From the NCBI GenBank assembly GCA_016720635.1, contig JADKKF010000004.1, positions 326,150 through 390,149 on the forward strand: a stretch of 64,000 nucleotides of DNA. The letters are read 5' to 3'. The notes below the pieces were generated by a model. That model did no database searches. It worked only from the letters and a program-made list of their open reading frames with translations, and was not told the DNA's origin. The position numbers and the translations under genes were made by a program. Origin of the DNA: Saprospiraceae bacterium. Its GTDB lineage: Bacteria > Bacteroidota > Bacteroidia > Chitinophagales > Saprospiraceae. Of this stretch, positions 54,617 through 64,000 are shown one piece after another. Each line of letters starts with the position of its first letter. Positions within the stretch are counted from its first letter, which is position 1.

Positions 54617-54681
54617 TCTAAGCAGCCTATTTGCTACTGCTGATCCAAGACATGATATAATCAAAGACTTGGGGTTTGATG
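54617..54681. repeat. 65-bp direct repeat, right copy (true 3' end of hydrolase gene)
   Basis: This copy contains the functional stop codon of the alpha/beta hydrolase (54627) and its last 18 codons or so. It equals 53614-53678 except for one base. The gap 54435-54616 between it and the Abi gene shows no gene. Confidence 0.9.
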
Positions 54682-55646
54682 TCAATGGTGGTGGTTTTGC
54701 CTTGATCTAGCGTTTCATTTTGCAAGAAATGGTTGGCATTGGGAAAGACTTTGTAGGTCAAATTATTTTTTCCACGACTCATAAATTCGATTTTTGCATA
54801 ATCTGAGTTCATCACGAATGAATTCCAAATATCTCTTCCACCTGCTACGAGAAGTATTGGAACCTTTAGTTTCAGCATGTTTTCTAGGGGTGTTTCTGTG
54901 CTAAAACTAGCCCATCTCAAATACTTCTCATTGTTCCAAGAGTCTTTGAAACTGGTAGGATTGTCGAATATTTTTTGGTAGTCAGCGTAGAGGGAGTCTA
55001 TATTCGATTGGGTGGTTTCAAAGGATTGTTCTCCTTTAAATGATGCCAATCGCTCTTGCAGAATGAAGTCATAGAGGTGATTCAGTACATTACAGTTGAG
55101 CATCACCACATGGGTAACTTTTTGGTTCAGTTTGGCGATTTTTGGGGCCACTTGCCCACCTTGGGAATGACCCATGACCACTATTTTAGTTCTATCGACC
55201 AATAAATCTTTTACAGCTCTGTCGATGATCATAGAGGCAGCCAAAGCTCTCCAATCTAGAGAATAATGTCTATCAAATTCATCATTCTGTGAATAATCAA
55301 AATGACCAGTTTTGGGATCAATTTGGATGGTATCAAAAAGTGGAATACCTGGCTTATTGACAAAAAGGACATGGTAATCATCTTTGTATTTTTGGAGAAT
55401 GGAGAAGGCGCTCCAGGCATATTGTTTTAGATCGTTACGATAATGAAAAGTCGGAAAATTGCCCGACCCATGTATGAAAATCAAAAGGGGTTTACGCTTA
55501 TTTATGGAGGAATTAAACGTGCAATATTCTATCTTTCCTAGAGCTTTACTCTCGGCTGTAAATACTGTAAATTGGTCTTTAAAATTGTCTTGTGAAAACA
55601 ACAATTGGTTCATGCCAATAAAAAAAAGAAGGAGAAGCTTGTACAT
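54627..55646 (-). CDS. Secreted alpha/beta hydrolase
   Basis: This 339-residue exported hydrolase has a short signal peptide (MYKLLLLFFIGMNQLLFSQ). Fold landmarks are the oxyanion region LIFIHGSGNFPTF, the nucleophile elbow VVMGHSQGGQVAPKIA (Ser), the acid in LLVAGGRDIWNSF (Asp) and the histidine in FPNANHFLQNE. It resembles prolyl-oligopeptidase-like or acyl-hydrolase members; the substrate cannot be read. It is convergent with the E2 gene. Before the Abi insertion the two genes must have ended within about 10 bp of each other. Confidence 0.85.
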   Translation of the reverse strand: MYKLLLLFFIGMNQLLFSQDNFKDQFTVFTAESKALGKIEYCTFNSSINKRKPLLIFIHGSGNFPTFHYRNDLKQYAWSAFSILQKYKDDYHVLFVNKPGIPLFDTIQIDPKTGHFDYSQNDEFDRHYSLDWRALAASMIIDRAVKDLLVDRTKIVVMGHSQGGQVAPKIAKLNQKVTHVVMLNCNVLNHLYDFILQERLASFKGEQSFETTQSNIDSLYADYQKIFDNPTSFKDSWNNEKYLRWASFSTETPLENMLKLKVPILLVAGGRDIWNSFVMNSDYAKIEFMSRGKNNLTYKVFPNANHFLQNETLDQGKTTTIDIKPQVFDYIMSWISSSK

Positions 55647-55789
55647 ATCATAGGTTTTATGGTAAAAAAAAGCAAAAATCCATCCTAAAGATGAAAATCA
55701 AAAATAATGCAATTTTCTGAGAATATGACTAATACTAACCAAAAAATGACCGCAAAATCCATACGAATAGGAGCTCAAATGCTCAGAAT

Positions 55790-55917
55790 GCGCAAGTGAT
55801 GGAAGTGGTCACGAGTCAAAACGAAAAGTGATGACGAGTGAGTCTGGTCTGAAAGAACAAGACGGAACAAAGTGAACCCACGCACAGCACGATCCTCTCG
55901 AAAGAGAGGATGCGCCC
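55790..55917 (+). repeat. Structured intergenic element, copy 9 (longest first arm)
   Basis: Blocks: GCGCAAGTGATGGAAGTGG, a long irregular arm with repeated ACGAGT units, CGGAACAAAGTGAACCCACGCACAGC, hairpin ATCCTCTC-gaaa-GAGAGGAT, GCGCCC. It ends 16 bp from the stop codon of the aminopeptidase gene. An A-run follows, which on the minus strand is a T-run just before the element. Confidence 0.8.
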
Positions 55918-55933
55918 TCAAAAAAAAAAAGCT

Positions 55934-57040
55934 TTATATCAGGAATTTCCCGCGCTCATAAATGAGCTGGTCATCTGCGAAAATCTGCCCATCTTTGGTC
56001 ATATCCGTAATCATATCCCAATGGACGGAAGAAACATTTTTGCCACCACATTGGGCGTAAGATTGACCGATGGCCATGTGGATGGTGCCGCCGATTTTCT
56101 CATCAAAAAGGATATTGCCCGTCATTTGCTGGATATTGGTGTTGGTGCCGATAGCGGCCTCGCCGAACCTACGAGTGCCATCAAGGGAGAAAATATAATC
56201 GAGAAAATCTTGGCCCAAGTCGGCAGACCAGGATTCGATAAGGCCATTTTTGACCTCCAGACGCACGTTTTGAACCTCCCTCCCCATGTAATACCCCGGA
56301 AAAGTGAAGGTAATGAAGCCCTCGACGCTGTCTTCAATCGGGCTCGTGAAAACCTCGCCAGAAGGCATGTTGTTCAACCCATCAGAATTTATCCAAGTTC
56401 TACCCTGGCAATTGAAACGGATATCTGTGTTAGACGAAAGGAATCTAAAGCGACTCGCAAGGTTTAGTTTATCTACGATATTCTGTTGCATATACCTGAT
56501 ATTCAGCCAATTAGCGACAGGATCTGGTGTATTCAAAAAACAAGCATTGGCGACGAAATTGGTATAGGTATCCAAATCCATTTTTGCCAAATCGGCTGAT
56601 GCTTGGGTTGGATAGAGACAAAAATTTCTTTTCAAGTCCCTAGAAGGTGTGCCTATTCGTTCGAAATATTTCTTCTGTAAAGGGGCTGTAGCGATAGCTC
56701 TTCGATCGCTTTTGGCGGTATGTGCGGATGGGTTTCCGCTCTCGAGAAATGGTGCTTTTATCAATAAATATGCTTCGTAATGGTCGAATGCTTCCTTTTG
56801 TAAAGGCGAAATATGATCGATGGCAAAATCAGAAGCATTTTCCCAAAAATCAAAGGATTGATCTTCGAATTCAAGCTGAGTGTCCAAGCTTGCCCCAGCT
56901 ACCAAGATGGCTTTGTGAACTTCTTTAATCAGGGGAATCGCAAGAGTGGAACTTTGCAGATAAACCCTATCATAAGGCTTGATGTCAAGACAATAGTGAA
57001 CCAAAAGGTGTGCATATTTCTTCAATATATCGCCGTTCAT
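55934..57040 (-). CDS. M29 family aminopeptidase
   Basis: This 368-residue metallo-aminopeptidase is of the AmpS/thermophilic aminopeptidase T family. Metal-site motifs are NMPSGEVFTSPIEDSVEG (first Glu), FGEAAIGTNTNI, and EKIGGTIHMAIGQSYAQCGG followed by VHWDMITD. The N-terminal alpha/beta domain (YAHLLVHYCLDIKPYDRVYLQSS) is typical. The enzyme acts as a cytosolic dimer, removing N-terminal residues from peptides with two Co/Zn ions. It is transcribed leftward toward structured element copy 9 and is divergent from metF. Confidence 0.9.
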   Translation of the reverse strand: MNGDILKKYAHLLVHYCLDIKPYDRVYLQSSTLAIPLIKEVHKAILVAGASLDTQLEFEDQSFDFWENASDFAIDHISPLQKEAFDHYEAYLLIKAPFLESGNPSAHTAKSDRRAIATAPLQKKYFERIGTPSRDLKRNFCLYPTQASADLAKMDLDTYTNFVANACFLNTPDPVANWLNIRYMQQNIVDKLNLASRFRFLSSNTDIRFNCQGRTWINSDGLNNMPSGEVFTSPIEDSVEGFITFTFPGYYMGREVQNVRLEVKNGLIESWSADLGQDFLDYIFSLDGTRRFGEAAIGTNTNIQQMTGNILFDEKIGGTIHMAIGQSYAQCGGKNVSSVHWDMITDMTKDGQIFADDQLIYERGKFLI

Positions 57041-57188
57041 GTGATTTTATTTTTCTTGAAATATAAGAAAATATGTTGGAAAGCAAAAAAAAAAGAAGAC
57101 AATTCTGTCAATTCGGGATTTATAACAAAACCAAGATGATTAAAATGTGTTAGAAAAAGATTGGCATTATTCTTGTATAGAAAAATTT

Positions 57189-58145
57189 ATGAAAGTAACA
57201 GAATATTTTGAAGCGGCACAAGGTCGCACGCTCATTTCATTTGAAATATTGCCGCCTTTGAAAGGGGGAAGCATGAAAACGATTTTTGACACTTTAGATC
57301 CATTGATGTCATTCAAGCCCCCGTTTATAGATGTTACATATCATAGGGAGGAGTATATTTATAAAAAGCAGGAAAGTGGCTTTTATGAAAAAGTGGCGAT
57401 TCGAAAAAGGCCTGGAACTGTAGGAATTTGTGCGGCTATCGTGAATAGGTATGGGGTGGATACGGTCCCCCATCTAATATGTGGAGGGTTCACCAAAGAG
57501 GACACAGAGAATGCCTTGATAGATTTAAATTTCCTAAATGTGCGCAATGTATTGGCATTGAGGGGAGATGCGGATAAATTCGATGGACGGTTTATTCCGA
57601 AGCCTGGGGGACATCACTATGCATTGGATTTGGTAAAACAAATCAAGGGGATGAACGAGGGTATTTATTTGGATGAAAACATAGATAAGGGAGAAAAAAC
57701 AGATTTCTGCATCGGCGTTGCGGGTTATCCGGAGAAGCATTTTGAGGCAGCAAATATGAATATTGATTTATTATTTTTGAAAGAAAAAGTAGAAGCTGGA
57801 GCCAATTATGTTGTAACACAAATGTTTTTTGACAACCAGCATTTTTTTAATTATGTAAAAGCATGTCATGATTTGGGAATTACGATACCGATAGTTCCAG
57901 GACTGAAACCACTCACAAAAAAAGCTCAATTGAGTGCGATTCCCAGGAATTTTTATATCAACATGCCTGATGATTTGGTAAAAGCTGTAATGAACGCCAA
58001 AGACGATAAAGTGGTAAAAGAAATTGGTATTGAATGGTGTATCCAACAGTCCAAAGAGCTAAAAGCTGCGAATGTCCCATGCATACATTACTATACAATG
58101 GGTGACCAAGATACTATCATGCGGATAGCAAATGCTGTATATTGA
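57189..58145 (+). CDS. metF: 5,10-methylenetetrahydrofolate reductase (MetF)
   Basis: This 318-residue flavoenzyme reduces methylene-THF to methyl-THF for methionine synthesis. The start at 57189 is preferred over an in-frame upstream codon at 57147, because MKVTEYFEAAQGRTLISFEILPP begins at the family's normal position. Motifs: SFEILPPLKGG (catalytic Glu), DVTYHRE, HLICGGFT, NVLALRGD, IGVAGYPEKH, GANYVVTQMFFD and IPIVPGLKPLT. It is not linked to other methionine genes here. A strong terminator follows. Confidence 0.94.
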   Translation: MKVTEYFEAAQGRTLISFEILPPLKGGSMKTIFDTLDPLMSFKPPFIDVTYHREEYIYKKQESGFYEKVAIRKRPGTVGICAAIVNRYGVDTVPHLICGGFTKEDTENALIDLNFLNVRNVLALRGDADKFDGRFIPKPGGHHYALDLVKQIKGMNEGIYLDENIDKGEKTDFCIGVAGYPEKHFEAANMNIDLLFLKEKVEAGANYVVTQMFFDNQHFFNYVKACHDLGITIPIVPGLKPLTKKAQLSAIPRNFYINMPDDLVKAVMNAKDDKVVKEIGIEWCIQQSKELKAANVPCIHYYTMGDQDTIMRIANAVY

Positions 58146-58169
58146 AAATACGATAAATACTCAAAAGGA

Positions 58170-58206
58170 AAAGCCCCAAGAGACCGTTGTCTTCTTGGGG
58201 CTTTTT
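58170..58206. terminator. Terminator between convergent metF and the type B protein gene
   Basis: Stem AAAAGCCCCAAGA / TCTTGGGGCTTTTT, 11 bp or more, with a run of T on the plus strand and a run of A on the left arm, so it can serve both convergent genes. It lies 25 bp after the metF stop. Confidence 0.85.
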
Positions 58207-58227
58207 GTTTATTCTACCATTTTTCTA

Positions 58228-60000
58228 TTAGTGAGTCAAGGTTAAATCTCCAGTAAACTTGACGGTTGATCCGTCTTGGAGTTCTACTTGAATGTCATAA
58301 ACGAATACCGCTGGATTCATCAGCTTGGCTTGGAACACACCATCCCAGCCTTTTTGTGTACCGTTGATGGTAAAGCCTTTCTCTTCATATGTCATATTGC
58401 CCCATCGATCAAAGACCCTCAAGTAATTGACTTTCAGGATTTTCTGATCCTCAGAGTAAATTTTGAAGAGATCATTGATGCCGTCTCCATTTGGACTGAA
58501 TACGTTCGGAATATAGATCTTCAACTTCTTCTTCACGATTACATTCACTACGTCGTCATCCACGCAACCGTTGATATCGGTCACTCTGATTCTGTATGTG
58601 CCTGAGACTTGAGGTGTATCTATCAACGTCGTCGTATAACCTGGGAACGTCCTTATTCCGCTTGTCCAGTTCCATTGGCTTATCTCATTGAGCGGCTTGT
58701 TCACCGTCGCAATTATAGTCAAGATATCTCCCAATTCTAATTCGATCAGATCTGGTACTGTTACCTCAACTTTTGGCACATTCGTCAATACAATCGTATC
58801 TGTACTGATACAGCCATTTGCATCTTGGACTTGAATGATATGTATTCCAGCCTGCCATCCGCTCAATCGCAATGGATTCGTCGCTGTCCTATATGGCTGA
58901 CCTGCTGGATATGAGTATTGATATGGCCCTACACCACCCGTAATGCTGCTCAACGTCACTCCTCCTGTAGGTCTCAAGCACGATATCGAGTCTATCCTCA
59001 AGCCGTAACTGATCGAAGCTGGGTCCACCAATTGTAGGCTATCTCTTATCTCACAGCCTATTGCATCCGTTATCGTGTAGTAATATACCCCTGCTCCTAG
59101 GTTGTTCAATACTGAGTTTACGCTGCCAGTACTCCATCTATAGCTGTATGGCTCAACTCCTCTTGTTCCCATCGCTGCCAAGGATCCATCCGACAAGCCC
59201 GCACAACTGATATTCATCACGACCCTAGAGCTATCTCTTAAATTACATGCCGCATTGCTTATGATGAAGCTACATGATATAGTACAATTGTTCGCGTCTC
59301 TTACAACAACTCCATACGTACCGCCTCGCAAGCCGCTGATATTGTAACTGCCTGCAACCACTTGGATGCCTGAGCCTCCGCCCGTCCACGTCACCGTGTA
59401 TGGTGCTACTCCTCCTTGTATCGTCACTACTCCTACCCCTTCGGTGCCACCTATCGTCACCGCTGGGCTCACTTGGCCACAACTCAATGTCATACCTATT
59501 GGACTCAATATCACCACCGTATCCGTCAATCGACAGCCGTTGGTATCTGTTATCGTTACTGTATGTACTCCTGCACATAGGTTGCTTACTAGATTTCCTG
59601 TTTGACCGCCTGACCACGTATATGCGTATGGGCTCGTGCCTCTAAGTCCCGTCACTTCTGTACCTCCATCACAACTTCCAAAACAACTCGGCATCCTCCT
59701 CCACAGTATGCTGTCGCCTAATGCTCCTGGCTCACCTATTGTCACTTGTTCTATCGTCTTACAGCCCGCATTGTCCGTAACCGTCACGATATACGTTCCT
59801 GCTCTGGCGCTCGTTGTAATGCTCGTATTGCCTATCGCCGTCGGGCCACTCCACGTAAGTATAGCTTGGACTGCCGCCTGCGCTGTCACCTGCAAGCCTC
59901 CATTCGAGCCTCCATTACAGCTGATTGCACTCGTGACTCGGCTCCAGCTCTTACTCCACACGATGGCTCTGTTATGATAAACGTCGAACTCGTCGTACAC
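58228..60000 (-). CDS. C-terminal part of a giant SprB-repeat T9SS type B protein
   Basis: The frame is open for 590 codons, but its apparent start (MYDEFDVYHNRAIVW...) is an artefact of an upstream frameshift; from about residue 22 the protein is regular. It consists of SprB-type repeats of roughly 80 residues with the pattern 'SCN(G)..(D/N)G......GG..PY.Y.WS.G........L.AG.Y.VTVTDA.GC', then an Ig-like domain and the CHU_C type B sorting domain (IYIPNVFSPNGDGINDLFKIYSEDQ ... VFVYDIQVELQDGS). SprB-like proteins are very large surface adhesins moved or anchored by the gliding/type IX machinery. The gene continues upstream to the right edge. Confidence 0.85.
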   Translation of the reverse strand: MYDEFDVYHNRAIVWSKSWSRVTSAISCNGGSNGGLQVTAQAAVQAILTWSGPTAIGNTSITTSARAGTYIVTVTDNAGCKTIEQVTIGEPGALGDSILWRRMPSCFGSCDGGTEVTGLRGTSPYAYTWSGGQTGNLVSNLCAGVHTVTITDTNGCRLTDTVVILSPIGMTLSCGQVSPAVTIGGTEGVGVVTIQGGVAPYTVTWTGGGSGIQVVAGSYNISGLRGGTYGVVVRDANNCTISCSFIISNAACNLRDSSRVVMNISCAGLSDGSLAAMGTRGVEPYSYRWSTGSVNSVLNNLGAGVYYYTITDAIGCEIRDSLQLVDPASISYGLRIDSISCLRPTGGVTLSSITGGVGPYQYSYPAGQPYRTATNPLRLSGWQAGIHIIQVQDANGCISTDTIVLTNVPKVEVTVPDLIELELGDILTIIATVNKPLNEISQWNWTSGIRTFPGYTTTLIDTPQVSGTYRIRVTDINGCVDDDVVNVIVKKKLKIYIPNVFSPNGDGINDLFKIYSEDQKILKVNYLRVFDRWGNMTYEEKGFTINGTQKGWDGVFQAKLMNPAVFVYDIQVELQDGSTVKFTGDLTLTH

Positions 60001-63000
60001 CCTTTGGAATCCGTCGTCACCGTATAGGTTCCTTTAACCAAATTGCCTATGACAAACGAGCCTGGGCTACTTATCGTACCTTGACCTCCTGCTCTCCTGC
60101 GTATACATAGCTATATGGCACTCGACCATTGCCTACCGTTACTATGGCACTTCCGTTATTGCCTCCAGTTATCGACATCCTGCGGAATGATATCCACGAT
60201 CGACACGATGCTGATCGACGCTATCGTCGCCTGCGCCGTCGTCACACAGCCATTCGCATCCGTCACCGTTATAATATAGTTGCCATTGCCCAAATTCGTG
60301 GAACACATTGCTGGTTTGATTTTGTCCTGGCACTGCGCTGTAACTGTATGGCGGTGTGCGCGGGTCGCGCCACCGTGATGCTGCCATTGATACCTCCGCA
60401 CGAGGTACTATCGCTTATTGCCGTAGCACTCGGGCCTCCTACATTTGTCACAATCGCTCCAACCGTCGTCGTACACCCTTGATTATCCGTCACTGTTATC
60501 AAGTAATTTCCTGAACCTACATTCGTCTGATTGTTCGATTGCGAACCACCTCCAAAGTCAAAGCTATACGGCATTTCTCCACCTACGACCACTACTGTGA
60601 TGCTGCCATTTGTCTGGTTGCACGTAGATGCACTTACCGTTGTGCTGGCATTCGGGCCATTCTGATTGTATACTTGCGTTACCATGCTCGTCGCACAACC
60701 CAAGCCATCTACTACCGTCACTCCCGTATGTACCCGCACCTAGATTGCCAAACACATTCGTACTCTGTAAGGCTCCTCCCTATCGTATATTGCATCGGGC
60801 CATTTACCCCACTTGCATTCACCGTTATTCGTCCATTCATCATCCCGCAACTGCTGCTATCCGCTTGAGCCGTTGCCGTCGGTGCTACCGTCTGTGGTAC
60901 TACGCCTATACCTACCACGCTACAGCCCAAATTGTCCGTCACTGTGAAGTTATAGCTACCAGCACTCAACATACTGATATTCTGTCCAACCACTACCCCG
61001 CTCGTACTGCTTATGGTATATGGAGACTGACCGTTCAATCCACTTATTCTGATTACTCACTTGGTACTGTACAGCCCGCCGAATCAACTCCTACTGTCTG
61101 CGTCAGGTTGTTCGAGCCATTGATTTGTACACCTCGGGTGATGGCACAGCCATTGGCGTCTGTTATCGTTACCGTATAGCCTCCTGAGGCTAAATTCACA
61201 AAAGATGAATCCGTCAAAGATCCTGTTCCTATATCATATCTAAATGGTCCATTGCCGCTTATCGTACTCACTTGGAAACTTCCATTGTTCCTACCACAGC
61301 TAGTCTGTGTTAGATTCGTTATGTTCATGTCTGGACCATTCAATACACCTACTACCACCTGACCTGTCACCACACATAACTGCGCGTCTTGAACTGTCAC
61401 GTTGTAAGTTCCTGATCCTAAATTATTGAACACTCCAGTCGCCTCTTCTCTTCCTGTTATAAAATATCGGTATGGGCTTTGGCCTTGGCGCCCTCCAACG
61501 TCAATGATCCATTATTTTGTCCACAACTGGCTGGGCTGCTGCTCGTCAACGTCAATGTGTACTGCCCGAGTTCACTTGGCCATTCATCGCAATATACAGC
61601 CCTGGCTATCATTCACCGTTATATCATAAGAGCCTGAACCTAGATTATTGAATACACCCGTCGTCTGTGGTGTTCCCATGCTATAGGTATAGTTTGGCCC
61701 TCCATTGAGATTTACTACGCTTATAGATCCATTGCTCTGTCCACACGTAGCCGATACAATCGTCAAGCTGCCATTCAATGCGGTCGATACTCCTACGGTT
61801 AGATTTGTCAATTCTCGTACACAACCATTTGCATCCGTTACTGTCACGCTATATGTACGAGCCTAATCCTGGTATGGCGGAGATACGCCTGGTCCACTCA
61901 TCGCATAGGTGTATGGTGCCATTCCACCTATCACCGATACGTCTAATTGGCCATTGTTCAAGCCACAACTCGTGTTGATTATACTGCTATTCAAACTCAT
62001 TCCATTCACCGAATTGATCTGCCTGGTACTCACTGCCACACAACCAGATTGGTCGGTAACCGTCAATCCATACATTCCCGCAGTTAGATTGCAGGAATAC
62101 TCCGTGCTATTTGGTGTTTGACCCGTTACCACATAAAGTATGGGCTTAGTCCTCCGCTCACTTGGATACTCAATCCTCCCGTCGAACTCGTACATTCCAT
62201 CACGCTTGTATTTACTCCTGTTATCGTTTGATCACTAGGCTCCAACCGCTCCAGTCGTCACAAACTACATCCATCTTTCTTGTACCGTTACGGCGTAAGT
62301 TCCGACCCCAAATTAGTGAACAAGCCCGTTCCATTTTGGTACCGCCTTGAAGCGTATAAGTAAATGGACTTGTGCCACCCATTGTCGTCACTTGTAAACT
62401 TCCACCGTCCTACCGCATTGTGTCGTCGTATTCTTCGTAGATGCCGTCAATCCACTTGGGGAGGTCACGTCGCCTGTCTTATTGCTTGTACAGCCCCAGA
62501 AGTCCGTCACCGGTACTGTATAGGTGCTGCTGCCAAAGTTCCGAAGTATACTTATTTGCCGTGATACCGCCTTGACTGGCGATACCTATGTCAAATGTGG
62601 CGGCTGCGTACCTCCTCCTCCAACTTGGACTCCTGACGTCACTCTGTTGGTCCATCGCATCGAGTTCCCTGTAGAGGTTGTATTCAGACTCATTTTGCCA
62701 GAACTTGCTATAGAGTTTGGGTATTGATACACCCATTCGCATCAGAAACCGTTATCCTGTAATTACCCGATGCCAAGAATAAACGGCGAGATGATCTCAT
62801 CCATCACCAATATCGAACGATAAGGAGCTAAGCCTCCACCAACCTTCGTGATAAGTATCTGGCCATTATGTTCAAACTGCATCGAGTCGGGCTGCTCGTT
62901 GCTAACGCTCGGTAAACCCGATGGTGCATCACGGACGCTTGTCGTCGTCCTACAGCCTAAGCCATCGGTTTTTGTCAATACGTAATTACTGATGTCATAT

Positions 63001-64000
63001 TCAAAAACTTTCGCCTGTGGTATTCGTTGGATATGGCGGCAATACATACGTATAAACCCCTTGACCATTGGTTGGGGAATACATCCAGTCTTCCATTTTG
63101 GTTGATTACACAACGTTCCTGTTGGGAAAGTGGTGATCTGCAAACTCTCTGACGGGGTTATATCATAAGCTCCCCTAAAAGGTACAGCCTATCGCATCCG
63201 TTATCGTCAATGCATACCCTCCTGCTGCCAAATTGCTTGGATCCCTAGATTCCCTTGATTTGGATCCATCTATGTATAGCCACCCCGCCTCCACTCACTG
63301 TTAAATTTATCTGTCCATTACTCTGCCCACATCGTGTATGCGTCAAACTGGACGTACTTTGTATCGATGGCCTCACTACTACCGTGGCACTCGTTGTTCC
63401 TTTACACCCGTCATTATTCGTCACTGTACATATACTGTCGTCGTCGTTGGATTTATCGTCAAGGTATTGGTGCTGCTGCCCACTTCCGCCAATCGTAGCC
63501 TACTACCTCCCGTCGCCACCAGCTGGGCGGTTTGACCTGAACAGATACTCCATATCTCCAGTTATTCCCTTTACTGGGTTCGGTACGCTTTGAACTACTA
63601 CACTCGATGTTCCACTACAGCCTCGCGTTACCGTTACCGTATAGGTTCCTGACATCGATACCGTTAAGGTTCCGACTCATTTGGCCTGCGACACTCCATT
63701 CAGGTATCATAACCATTACCCGCATCCAAGACTACGCTAGAGCCTGAGCATATCGATGGTATCGCTGATTTATCACAGGGGGCCAACGAGGCACTCTGGA
63801 TCACTTTACACTCATCGTTCCACTACACCAGACACATCCGTCACCGTCACTGTATAGAATCCTCCCACTGATACGGTTATTTGTTGACGCCAGGAGCCTT
63901 CTGACCAACTATAAGTCGAATATCCCGATCCCGCATCCAACTCCACATCTGATCCCAAACATATTCGTGGATTGCCTGGTGTTATACTCGGATTCAAGCC
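60001..64000 (-). pseudogene. Upstream part of the SprB-repeat protein, many frameshifts, 5' end outside
   Basis: All of this stretch still encodes SprB-type repeats on the minus strand, spread over all three frames in pieces of 60-160 codons (for example 60739-60269, 61433-61053, 61847-61584, 62195-61863, 63143-62763, 63997-63812). Pieces show the same motifs (NLGSGTYNVTVQDAQLC, SCGRNNGSFQVSTISGNGPF, TAGMYGLTVTDQSGC). The rightmost piece is an Ig-like unit (ICLGSDVELDAGSGYSTYSWSEG). A shift occurs every 150-400 bp. This is either a decayed gene or, more likely, poor consensus in a repetitive region. No start is present. Confidence 0.75.

Noticed and set aside
1432..55917. Structured intergenic elements being simple Rho-independent terminators
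   Set aside because: They are about 90-130 bp with two or three hairpins and conserved unpaired blocks, most lack a T-run, and three lie upstream of genes.
1432..55917. Structured elements being insertion-sequence derivatives (MITEs)
   Set aside because: No target-site duplications or transposase could be seen and hairpin arms covary; not fully excluded without a genome-wide view.
55910..56467. 185-codon plus-strand ORF
   Set aside because: It lies wholly antisense to the M29 aminopeptidase gene and encodes no recognisable motif.
60628..61179. 183-codon plus-strand ORF
   Set aside because: It runs antisense to SprB repeats, and its His/Arg/Tyr-rich translation is typical of such a shadow.
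58228..64000. Regularly spaced repeats that might look like a CRISPR array or minisatellite
   Set aside because: The period is about 240 bp, units differ in sequence, and they translate to SprB-type protein repeats on the minus strand.

Overview
The window reads as chromosomal DNA of a Bacteroidota bacterium, most likely a Saprospiria/Chitinophagia-type lineage (inference). The evidence is type IX secretion (T9SS) sorting domains of both A and B type, a PorP/SprF outer-membrane protein, a TonB-dependent receptor paired with a DUF5689 lipoprotein, AT-rich intergenic DNA with TAnnTTTG promoter boxes, and little sign of Shine-Dalgarno sites. No rRNA, tRNA or CRISPR array was seen.

Layout. 1-5 kb: tail of a T9SS cargo protein, a START-like protein, a 2Fe-2S ferredoxin, a DEAD-box RNA helicase and a metal-ligand-less amidohydrolase. 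5-10 kb: DUF5689 lipoprotein and TonB receptor, closed by a clear terminator. 9.7-22 kb: malic enzyme and a PIG-V-like membrane glycosyltransferase, then a long leftward block (DUF4175 coiled-coil membrane protein, class III aminotransferase, TAT-exported metallophosphatase, a secreted unknown, RsmB-like methyltransferase, 3-methyladenine glycosylase, TatD nuclease). 22-27 kb: a small accessory island with VapBC-like and MazF-like toxin-antitoxin pairs, an aspartic protease and two lipoproteins, punctuated by short palindromic repeats. 27-37 kb: DUF1015, mevalonate diphosphate decarboxylase, carbonic anhydrase, a macro-domain protein, two tandem Rpn (PD-(D/E)XK) nuclease genes and FtcD. 37-52 kb: two paralogous lipoproteins, a T9SS type A protein, and an operon of a 2343-residue T9SS type B adhesin, PorP/SprF and an OmpA-family protein. 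52-58 kb: dehydrogenase-complex E2, an Abi/HEPN gene bracketed by a 65-bp direct repeat, an alpha/beta hydrolase, an M29 aminopeptidase and MetF. 58-64 kb: a giant SprB-repeat type B protein running off the right edge, badly frameshifted in its upstream two thirds.

Three things stand out. (1) Nine intergenic copies of a roughly 90-130 bp structured element share short conserved blocks while their hairpins differ in sequence but stay paired. Six copies lie 7-20 bp past a stop codon, in the same orientation. (2) Likely defence loci show signs of recombination: Rpn duplicates with exchanged C-terminal linkers, and the Abi gene inserted between copies of its neighbour's 3' end. (3) Repeated single-base frameshifts, mostly missing bases in homopolymers, break otherwise normal genes. 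This pattern looks more like consensus error than biology and should be settled before any of them is called a pseudogene.
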